12,640 nucleotides of DNA from Acidobacteriota bacterium (GTDB taxonomy: Bacteria; Acidobacteriota; UBA6911; RPQK01; JADFOI01), in contig JACZQQ010000057.1 of the NCBI GenBank assembly GCA_022545645.1, forward strand, positions 1 through 12,640. The letters are read 5' to 3'. A program made the position numbers and the translations under genes. Shown here in pieces: positions 6,545 through 12,640 of the stretch (position 1 is the first letter of the stretch; every line of letters begins with the position of its first letter). Under the pieces are notes generated by a model that ran no database searches, was not told where the DNA came from, and worked only from the letters and a program-made list of their open reading frames with translations.

Positions 6545-7422
6545 CTTTTCCTCATTAAGAACAAACTATAAAGTAACTCGTAAAAAGGTTCATCGGTCTT
6601 AATTTCCTGAAAGTCCAGGCCATATTGATAAAATTGCGTAATCAGGTCTCGACGCTGTTGTCTCAGATGTTCACTGTAGATCAACCGGTTCTTTCGAGAC
6701 AACCGAATACATTGCTGTTGGCCTGTTTCCAGGTCTCGAAGGCGAAGATAGCCCTGTCCCTCAGGAAGTTCTGTCTCCAGAGGGTCGTTGAGTATAATGG
6801 GAATCAGGTCGTTTTTGGAAACGAGTTGTTTAAAGACGACTTCCTCGAACATATTCTCCTGAAAAAAGAAATCTGAGATCAGGAAAACGATACTCATTCT
6901 ACTCAGGCGTTGGCGCAGTCGCTCCAGGGTCGGCATGATGCGGGTCGTCGTGTGCTTAGCGGGTGTGAAATCCCACAACCGGTTGAGCAAGGTCCACAAA
7001 TGGGCCCTGCCCTTTTTCGGATCAATTTCTATTTCCACCTGATCGGTAAACCCCAGAAAACCGATGCGCATCTGATCGGACAAGGCAGAATAGGCCAGCA
7101 TGGCCGTGATGTACAGTAGGAGCTCTTTTTTGGAATAGGCTCCCGTCACGAAATTCATGGAGTTGGATAAATCCGCTGCCACGAAAATGTCAATATCCTT
7201 CTCCTCATGGGTATTCTTGATGAGGGTATAGCCCATTCTGGCCGTCGCATTCCAGTCAATTTTGCGGGTGTCGTCCCCAAACTCGTACTTCTTGTGGTCC
7301 CAGAAATCATAGCCGTGTCCCTTGAGCAAACTGATATGGTTTCCCACCAAGGGATTACGAATCTTTTTTTTGGTGAAAAGCTCGATGTAATGGAGATTTT
7401 CTTCGATATTACCTGGGATCAT
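6541..7422 (-). CDS. DUF58 domain-containing protein
   Basis: A 293-residue soluble protein. The DUF58 signature is GDDTRKIDWNATARMG at 49-64, preceded by the G-Y-D-F block (37-40) and EFGD. A degenerate VWA-like fold follows, with DLSNSM (84-89, matching DxSxS), RIGFLGFTDQ and a late VFLISDFFF strand. No membrane segment or signal is present. In bacteria, DUF58 proteins are almost always encoded beside a MoxR AAA+ ATPase and BatA-type VWA proteins; here the VWA and BatD-like genes follow with 4-base overlaps but no ATPase precedes it. The ATG at 7420-7422 is forced: the next in-frame codon triplets upstream contain no start before a TAA at 7450-7452. The ribosome binding site is weak, and only 43 bp separate it from the amidohydrolase stop, so it may be translated from that gene's transcript. 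Confidence 0.9.
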   Translation of the reverse strand: MIPGNIEENLHYIELFTKKKIRNPLVGNHISLLKGHGYDFWDHKKYEFGDDTRKIDWNATARMGYTLIKNTHEEKDIDIFVAADLSNSMNFVTGAYSKKELLLYITAMLAYSALSDQMRIGFLGFTDQVEIEIDPKKGRAHLWTLLNRLWDFTPAKHTTTRIMPTLERLRQRLSRMSIVFLISDFFFQENMFEEVVFKQLVSKNDLIPIILNDPLETELPEGQGYLRLRDLETGQQQCIRLSRKNRLIYSEHLRQQRRDLITQFYQYGLDFQEIKTDEPFYELLYSLFLMRKR

Positions 7423-7465
7423 CTTGCTGTGACCATCTTCGAGCCGTGATTATGCTTGATCCCGG

Positions 7466-9235
7466 CTACCCGAAGAAGGGGTATTCTACCTCCTGATCGG
7501 GATCCTGATTCGGATTGATATACACGAATTGACCGCCAATCATGGTCATGAATACCGGGATGTCCCTAATTTCCTCCTTGGGAACGGTGAGAATGTCTCT
7601 GCCCAGGACCACCAGATCAGCCAATTTCCCCACTTCGATGGAGCCTTTGAGGTTCTCCTCAAAGGTGGAATAGGCGGGGACGATGGTAGTGGCGCGGATG
7701 GCCTCTTCCAATGTCATCCGCTGCTCGGGTTGCAGCACCTTTCCCGATCTTCGCAATCGAGTCACCGAAGACCAGATGGTCAGCAGCGGACCAATGGGTT
7801 TTTGATCCGTTCCCGTCATAACCCGTATACCATTGTCCAGGTAGGTTCGGGTGGGGATAGGGCCATAGCGGCCTTCTGGTATCCGGTCCTCGGCGTCGTC
7901 AGCGGCTCTATAGAGACTACCCGTTTGTGGTTCCACCAGAACACCATATTTCTTGAGGGTTTCAATATTGCGTTGCGAGGGCCAGCGGGCATGGGTGATC
8001 ACATGGCGAGCATCCTCGCGAGGAAATTCACTGTAGGCTTCCTCCAGCGCTTCGGTCACGACGTCGAAGGATTCACCGCTTCCGAGATGGATATACATCT
8101 GCCAACCTGCCTTTTGGGCAGCTCGAAAAATGGCCTTCACATTCTTCTCCGGCACCCGCATGCCTGACCCGTCCACACTGATTTTCAGGGTCCCGATGCG
8201 CAGCCGGTCATTGCGAAATCCAGGAGCAAAAAGGAGGCTGTCCAGAAAGGCCAGATTCTCCTCCAGCGTCTGGACCCGGATGGGCATTCGAATCATGGCG
8301 TTGATTCGAACCGTCAGCTCTCCACGGGCACTGAGGCGTTGATAGGCCTGCAGTCCAGGCTGATTGTCCATCGCCTTTCCGATGTTGGTGCAGGGGTCAA
8401 AAAGACTGGTAATCCCGTAGCGGACGACTTTCTCAGATCCTCTTTTGATGTTCTCTTCCAGCGTCTCTGTGGGATAAAGGTTGAAGGGACCGCGTGCCAA
8501 GGTGGTGGCCCCCTTTTCTCTGAGTACCCCGGTGGGTTCTCCCGTTTCCGGATCCTTGACGATTTCGCCTGCAAACCCCCTCTCGTGGGGCTGAGGCGTA
8601 TCCTTGGTGATGGTGCCCACCATTTCGATCAGCTTACTGTTCACGATGGTCACATGATCGGCAGCGAAACCCAGAATAACAGGGTGGTTCGGCGACACCG
8701 GATCCAGATCATATCGAGTGGGCCACCTGTTCTCCTGCAGTTCGCTGGCTCTTCGCACTCCTCGCGAGAACCAGATGATCTCCCCAGGAGGAGTTTTTGC
8801 CACCTTGAGTTGAATCGCCCTTCTCACCTCCTCAATGGAACCCGCTCGACTGAACATATCCTCAATGGGATCGTCGATCTTTCCCACCTTGTGAGCAAAG
8901 TGGACGTGGGGATCGATGAAGCCGGGTAACACCGTTTGACCCTGGAGATCTCTCTCCTCGGTGTTTTTTCCCACCAGGGCCAGGATTTCGGCGTTGGTGC
9001 CTACGGCCACAAACTTCCCATCCTTAATGGCTACCGCCTCTGCAATGCTGAAGTCCTCATCCACGGTAACGATCTTCCCATTGAACAAGACCAGGTCGGG
9101 CATCAGCTCGTCCAATGTGACGGGGTTGGCGCTGACAGCCGTAGAGGTCATGACTATCGGGTACAAGGCATAGAGGCCCAGCACCAGCAGGAAGCTGGAA
9201 AAAAGTAAAGTCAGATGTTTCTTGTCCGTTTTCAT
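7466..9235 (-). CDS. Exported metal-dependent amidohydrolase (amidohydrolase_3/YtcJ-like)
   Basis: The start at 9233-9235 is fixed by a strong AGGAGGG (9245-9251) 9 nt upstream, giving 589 residues; the open frame runs 31 codons further without support. A long signal sequence (about 8-36, ending VSA before N) exports it. The composite beta-sandwich strand (PDLVLFNGKIVTVDE, 46-60) is followed by the metal-binding GFIDPHVHF with H110 and H112. K351 in KISVDGSG is a likely bridging residue, H383 (YIHLGSG) and H415 (VITHARW) are further ligands, and D477 in MTGTDQKP is the catalytic Asp. The C-terminal strand returns with GKLADLVVLGRD. This is the complete active-site set for the amidohydrolase_3 branch, which hydrolyses amides, formamides or related bonds; the substrate is unknown. 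It heads the run that continues into the DUF58/Bat-like genes and is divergent from a second, distant amidohydrolase, with which it shares overall layout, including export. Confidence 0.9.
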   Translation of the reverse strand: MKTDKKHLTLLFSSFLLVLGLYALYPIVMTSTAVSANPVTLDELMPDLVLFNGKIVTVDEDFSIAEAVAIKDGKFVAVGTNAEILALVGKNTEERDLQGQTVLPGFIDPHVHFAHKVGKIDDPIEDMFSRAGSIEEVRRAIQLKVAKTPPGEIIWFSRGVRRASELQENRWPTRYDLDPVSPNHPVILGFAADHVTIVNSKLIEMVGTITKDTPQPHERGFAGEIVKDPETGEPTGVLREKGATTLARGPFNLYPTETLEENIKRGSEKVVRYGITSLFDPCTNIGKAMDNQPGLQAYQRLSARGELTVRINAMIRMPIRVQTLEENLAFLDSLLFAPGFRNDRLRIGTLKISVDGSGMRVPEKNVKAIFRAAQKAGWQMYIHLGSGESFDVVTEALEEAYSEFPREDARHVITHARWPSQRNIETLKKYGVLVEPQTGSLYRAADDAEDRIPEGRYGPIPTRTYLDNGIRVMTGTDQKPIGPLLTIWSSVTRLRRSGKVLQPEQRMTLEEAIRATTIVPAYSTFEENLKGSIEVGKLADLVVLGRDILTVPKEEIRDIPVFMTMIGGQFVYINPNQDPDQEVEYPFFG

Positions 9236-9244
9236 TGCGGGACT

Positions 9245-9251
9245 CCCTCCT
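9245..9251 (-). promoter_or_regulatory. Shine-Dalgarno site deciding the start of the minus-strand amidohydrolase
   Basis: Minus-strand AGGAGGG lies 9 nt before the ATG at 9233-9235. It is the strongest ribosome binding site in the window and rejects the longer frame that begins 31 codons earlier. Confidence 0.75.
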
Positions 9252-9283
9252 AATCCAGAATCACATCCCTGTAAGATTGAACC

Positions 9284-9310
9284 TTGACAAGGGGCCTGGA
9301 AACTTATAGT
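9284..9310 (+). promoter_or_regulatory. Putative promoter for the plus-strand amidohydrolase
   Basis: A perfect -35 TTGACA (9284-9289) and a -10 TATAGT (9305-9310) are separated by 15 bp, shorter than the usual 16-18. A small inverted repeat, TTGCG..CGCAA (9312-9316 and 9324-9328), lies right at the expected transcription start and could be an operator. The leader to the ATG would be about 115 nt. On the minus strand TAGAAT (9340-9345) is a possible -10 for the divergent gene but has no convincing -35. Confidence 0.35.
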
Positions 9311-9417
9311 TTTGCGGAAAATTCGCAATTTGCTCGATGTATTCTAAACGGCAGAAGGATAATGAGAAAGCTTTTTTTCTTATTCTCTGCACAGGTCTCA
9401 AAATGTTTTTTGGATTG

Positions 9418-9423
9418 AAGGAG
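9418..9423 (+). promoter_or_regulatory. Shine-Dalgarno site choosing the second ATG
   Basis: AAGGAG lies only 2 nt before the ATG at 9426 but 8 nt before the in-frame ATG at 9432, so the second ATG is the likely start and the protein loses two residues (M, T). Confidence 0.65.
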
Positions 9424-9431
9424 AAATGACG

Positions 9432-11318
9432 ATGCAACAAAATCCTTACCGTCGAATGCTGCTGGTTTTCCTGGCCTGGATGCTTTTACCCCTAACCGGT
9501 CTAGCCCAACAGGTTCCCTCGGAGTTGGTGGTTTATCCCAACCTCATCGTTCACAACGCCAAGATCGTCACCATGGATGACTACGATATCAACACCAACC
9601 TGGGCAGTACCTTTCAGGCGGTGGCGGTGCGCGACAAGAGAATTTTCAAGCTGGGGACAAACCAGGAAATCCTGCGCCTGGCGGGACCCGATACCGTTCG
9701 CATCGACGCCAAGGGAAGAACCGTCATTCCCGGCGTGATCAATGTTCACACCCATATCCATGACGGCGCCATGAATAAGTGGGTGGATGCCAACCCCAAC
9801 ACCACAGCCGTCAAGGTCTTTCGGGTGCCGGGGAAGGACCGGGTTGAGATTCGTAGAAACCTCGAAGTCCTGATGAAAGAACGGATGGGAAATATCAAGC
9901 CAGGCCAGTGGAGTTTCTTTTATCTGCCCAATCCAGCCTTTGGCACCGGAGGGGGAGAGGGTTATGACTTTCTCAGACAGGAGGATATGACGGCCCAGCA
10001 GATTGACGAGATCACCGGTCTGGAGAAGCCGGTTCTGCTGGCGGCTCATCCTGCCTACATCATCAATACTGCGGCCATGAATCAGCTGGAGAAAATCTAT
10101 GGCGGCAAGACGGAGGATTACCCTGAGGGCTGGACGGAAGCGGGCTTTGCCGATCTGGGGGTGGAGTACCGCCGGGAAGTGGTGGTGGATGGCTACTTCG
10201 GGGACAAGACCGATCAGCTCAAGGAGATTCTCCACGGCGGATTACTGGAGAACTCGGCTGCGGGAATCACCACCTTTTCTTCTCATATCATGGGCATCCA
10301 GAACCTGGATGCCTACATGCGGCTGTTTCGGGAAAATCGGCTCCCCATTCGCTTTGCCTTCACCCACTATACCGGTTTTGTCATGAACCGGGACGCCGAG
10401 GGATTCTACCGGCGGATGGGAGATCTCTTTCAACTGGGCAATGAGTATATGTGGTTTCAGGCCATTGGCCTGGGAATGATCGATCACGGTCCTCCCCTAT
10501 TTTGCAGTACCATGATTGATCTGGAGTCTTTAGCGGAAGAAGGCAAAAAAGAAGATTACTATGAATGGTGCCGGTATTCAAAAGAGACCAAGAATTACAA
10601 GACTATCGTCACCGCACTGTCCAACGGTTCTCGGGTGGTGGCCGGGCACAACTACGGAGACCTATCGGCCGATCACTACATGGACGCCATCGAGGAGGCC
10701 ATGGAAAAGAGTCCCGAAATCACCCTGGATTACATTCGCTCGCTGCGCTTGAGCATGGACCACGGTGGACTCTATCCGCGGCCCGATCAGCTCCCTCGCA
10801 TCAAGAAATTGGGGATGTTCCTGGGCATGGGTTCGGCCGCCCTGAGCCGCAGCTTGCCCTGGATTCAAAAATACGGCTTTGAGAAGTACCAGGGATGGGT
10901 CATGCCCACCAAAAGAGCCCTGGAGGCCGGGATTAAGGTGGCCTGGGAAGGTGAGGGTGGAGTCGGTAATGGCCTCTTTTCCCTGATGACGCCCTTTATC
11001 ACCCGAAGGAACAAGCAGGGTTTGATCATCGCTGCGGACCAGGCGGTCGACCGGAACACGGTGCTCAAGATGGCCACCGTCTGGGGCTCGGAATATCTGA
11101 TGAAGGAAGATGAATTGGGGTCCCTGGAGCCGGGCAAATTTGCTGATTTACTGGTGCTCAACCAGGATTACTTTTCGGTGCCTGTGGAGGAAATCGATCA
11201 CATCTATCCTCTCTTGACGGTCATGGGAGGGGAGATCCGTTACCTGCGCGATGAGTATGCCCAGGAACTGGGAATGGACCCGGTGGGCTACCAGCTCCGC
11301 TACAGCTGGGAAAGGTAA
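9432..11318 (+). CDS. Exported amidohydrolase family protein with an altered active site
   Basis: Start at 9432 gives 628 residues. A classic signal peptide (MLLVFLAWMLLPLTGLA then QQ, cleavage near 25) is followed by the beta-sandwich strand PNLIVHNAKIVTMDD (36-50) and GVINVHTHIHDG with the metal ligands H106 and H108. The C-terminal return is GSLEPGKFADLLVLNQDY, typical of the superfamily. H406 (VVAGHNYGD) and H444 (SMDHGG) match the two later His ligands. The rest differs: no lysine sits where KISVDG is found in the neighbouring amidohydrolase (the equivalent stretch is GLGMIDHG), and the terminal Asp motif (GTD) reads AWEGEGG (504-510). The pair E506/E508 may replace the Asp or the enzyme may have moved to a different, possibly mononuclear, chemistry. 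The gene is divergent from the minus-strand amidohydrolase and is the only plus-strand gene, ending 53 bp from the convergent hydrolase gene. The substrate is unknown. Confidence 0.85.
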   Translation: MQQNPYRRMLLVFLAWMLLPLTGLAQQVPSELVVYPNLIVHNAKIVTMDDYDINTNLGSTFQAVAVRDKRIFKLGTNQEILRLAGPDTVRIDAKGRTVIPGVINVHTHIHDGAMNKWVDANPNTTAVKVFRVPGKDRVEIRRNLEVLMKERMGNIKPGQWSFFYLPNPAFGTGGGEGYDFLRQEDMTAQQIDEITGLEKPVLLAAHPAYIINTAAMNQLEKIYGGKTEDYPEGWTEAGFADLGVEYRREVVVDGYFGDKTDQLKEILHGGLLENSAAGITTFSSHIMGIQNLDAYMRLFRENRLPIRFAFTHYTGFVMNRDAEGFYRRMGDLFQLGNEYMWFQAIGLGMIDHGPPLFCSTMIDLESLAEEGKKEDYYEWCRYSKETKNYKTIVTALSNGSRVVAGHNYGDLSADHYMDAIEEAMEKSPEITLDYIRSLRLSMDHGGLYPRPDQLPRIKKLGMFLGMGSAALSRSLPWIQKYGFEKYQGWVMPTKRALEAGIKVAWEGEGGVGNGLFSLMTPFITRRNKQGLIIAADQAVDRNTVLKMATVWGSEYLMKEDELGSLEPGKFADLLVLNQDYFSVPVEEIDHIYPLLTVMGGEIRYLRDEYAQELGMDPVGYQLRYSWER

Positions 11319-11371
11319 GGTACATCCAAAACGGATTCGACCCCTACGAGCAGGTCCCATCGGAGCTGCGG

Positions 11372-12640
11372 TCAGTTGCTATCCTGGTAGTATCCTCCCA
11401 TAATGGCGTCGTACCAAAGCTGAGCCACAGCCGGGGCCACACCCAGGGGAAGATCCGGCTGTGGCGTCTCGTATTCGTGAATGCCGGCCCCGAAGGGGAC
11501 CCAGCTGACTTTGGGGGGCGGGTCCATGGCCGCAAACATGGGAAGCACCACCTCCTGGTAGATTTGAGGGCTGTGGTCGCGGCTGGTCTGGGCCGTGCCC
11601 AGGATGGCCGGTGGGAAGGGCCGGACTCCTTCACCGGATAACTCTCGCGTGTAGTTCTTATAATGCCGAACCAAATCGTCGGTTTCCTGAGGGGTCATCT
11701 TCAAACGCCGGGCTGTGGCCTGAGCTGAAGCGGCCAGGGCCTCGACCCCATTGAGGTGGATCGGATACTCCGCCTTGAAGAGCGGGTTAACGGTGTTGCT
11801 TTTTCTTGCCCACTGTTCGAATACCCTTTCCATGATCATGGGCAAGCGCTTCAAAGCCTCCGGTCCCTCGGCGCCCAATACCTCTGGACCTTCGTAGCGG
11901 GCGATGTCACGCCAGGTTCGGATCTTTAAACAGTTGAAGGGAAGGTGCCAGCTCTGGTTAATCTGGCGGGCATAGATATAGCCAAAAGGAGAGCTTTCCA
12001 TCCCGATGATGCCGACGATGTTGGCGATCCGCTGGGTGAGCATAAAGGCGAAAGGACCCCCTGTGGAGTGGCCGTGCATATAGATGGAATACTCGCCTGG
12101 CGGGAAGTGCCGGCCCATCAGGTCTCGTCCGGCTTCCTCAAAAGCCATGGGCCAGCCGGCCATCCGATGATAGAATTCGGTTCCCTCCTTGGCGCAGGCC
12201 AGGATGGTGGTCCCATAGCGCTCCATCATCGATTTGTCTTCCACCACTTCATACTGATCGTGGGTAATCAACTTGTCCTTGTTCCAGATGGGCGTTCGCA
12301 CCGTGCCGTCCGGGTTGATGGTGTCACCCGGCCAGTTGCGACTGGGATCCAGCAGATAGAGCCGCCCGGGATAGGTCATGCTGACCACCTTGAAGCCAAA
12401 CTTACCTGTCAGTAAGCAAGCCACATCGTCTTTGGATCGGTGATCGCCCGATCCCCCATGGAGCAGGAAGGCTCCGATTTTGTTTCCATCCGGTCCGATG
12501 GGGATTTGGGCAGGGTCTTCAGGCTCATACACCATGGCTCCCATATCCCAGTCCATTTCTACAGCTCGGATCCGGAAAATCTCCTCCCGGACCTTAAAGG
12601 GAATGTCGGGTCGGGCCAGGATGGTCTTGGAGGATTCCAG
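11372..12640 (-). CDS. Alpha/beta hydrolase family protein, 5'-truncated by the window edge
   Basis: The frame is open to the right edge, with no stop above the internal ATG at 12554-12556, and the 28 residues upstream (SKTILARPDIPFKVREEIFRI.. region) read as ordinary protein. The gene therefore starts outside the window and 422 residues are visible. Numbered from that ATG, the fold features are FLLHGGSGDHRSKDD (30-44, oxyanion-hole HGG), the nucleophile elbow GHSTGG with Ser164, and a late VPFGAGIHEYE with the probable catalytic His360; D327 in TSRDHSP is a candidate acid. The GxSxGG elbow and overall size suggest an esterase/lipase-like or acyl-transferring hydrolase. An unusual segment between the oxyanion loop and the nucleophile (about 65-150) is long and probably forms a lid or cap. 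It converges on the plus-strand amidohydrolase with a 53-bp gap that contains no obvious terminator. The substrate is not inferable. Confidence 0.85.
   Translation of the reverse strand: MESSKTILARPDIPFKVREEIFRIRAVEMDWDMGAMVYEPEDPAQIPIGPDGNKIGAFLLHGGSGDHRSKDDVACLLTGKFGFKVVSMTYPGRLYLLDPSRNWPGDTINPDGTVRTPIWNKDKLITHDQYEVVEDKSMMERYGTTILACAKEGTEFYHRMAGWPMAFEEAGRDLMGRHFPPGEYSIYMHGHSTGGPFAFMLTQRIANIVGIIGMESSPFGYIYARQINQSWHLPFNCLKIRTWRDIARYEGPEVLGAEGPEALKRLPMIMERVFEQWARKSNTVNPLFKAEYPIHLNGVEALAASAQATARRLKMTPQETDDLVRHYKNYTRELSGEGVRPFPPAILGTAQTSRDHSPQIYQEVVLPMFAAMDPPPKVSWVPFGAGIHEYETPQPDLPLGVAPAVAQLWYDAIMGGYYQDSN

Noticed and set aside
7529..8167. A 212-codon plus-strand frame opposite the minus-strand amidohydrolase
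   Set aside because: Antisense shadow of a gene whose active-site residues are all present in the other frame.
9364..9387. GAGAA..TTCTC hairpin with a T-run, considered as a terminator
   Set aside because: The stem is short and AT-rich, the T-run is in the loop and not after the stem, and it lies between two divergent genes where no transcript needs to end.
9501..10235. A 244-codon minus-strand open frame inside the plus-strand amidohydrolase
   Set aside because: It lies wholly antisense to a gene with clear signal peptide and metal-binding motifs, has no recognisable domain, and looks like a codon-bias shadow.
11319..11371. Terminator between the convergent amidohydrolase and alpha/beta hydrolase genes
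   Set aside because: The 53-bp gap shows only 4-bp complementary arms and no T-run on either strand.
1..12640. CRISPR, tRNA, rRNA, transposon, prophage or defence genes
   Set aside because: No regularly spaced repeats, no cloverleaf or rRNA signature, and no transposase, integrase or phage structural motifs were seen on either strand.

Overview
The window reads as a stretch of chromosome from a free-living Gram-negative bacterium of moderate G+C content. The best lineage guess is Acidobacteriota or a close relative. That guess rests on a GWxTD-domain protein, a type of gene common in that phylum, sitting next to a Bat-like VWA/DUF58 cluster, together with an outer-membrane TolC-type protein. 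It is an inference from gene content, not a phylogenetic result. No rRNA, tRNA, CRISPR array, transposase or phage gene was seen.

Nine of the ten genes lie on the minus strand, so transcription runs from right to left over most of the window. From the right edge: a 5'-truncated alpha/beta hydrolase (11372-12640, -) converges on an exported amidohydrolase (9432-11318, +). That gene is divergent from a second exported amidohydrolase (7466-9235, -), and the 196 bp between them must carry both promoters. Immediately downstream of the minus-strand amidohydrolase is a tightly coupled three-gene block with 4-base start/stop overlaps: a DUF58 protein (6541-7422), a signal-peptide plus single-TM BatD-like protein (5585-6544) and a membrane-anchored VWA protein with an intact MIDAS, BatA-like (4578-5588). 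The MoxR-type AAA+ ATPase that usually heads such operons is absent from the window.

A 272-bp non-coding gap (4306-4577) follows. It holds two copies of a GC-rich palindrome (4489-4514 and 4540-4559) and a good -10 element for the next unit. That unit is a secreted GWxTD-domain protein (2701-4305), an exported TPR protein (1599-2672), a class III (CaiB/BaiF) CoA-transferase (321-1529, TTG start) and the N-terminus of a TolC/CzcC-like outer-membrane channel protein (1-288, running off the left edge).

How the parts may work together: the DUF58, BatD-like and VWA proteins form a recognisable envelope-associated module. In Bat operons TPR proteins (BatC/BatE) accompany the VWA proteins, so the downstream GWxTD and TPR genes could be the periplasmic arm of the same system. 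The two amidohydrolases and the alpha/beta hydrolase look like a separate hydrolytic, catabolic neighbourhood. The plus-strand amidohydrolase has lost several canonical metal-ligand positions. Several starts were moved inward from the longest open frame because a ribosome binding site or signal peptide fixes them.
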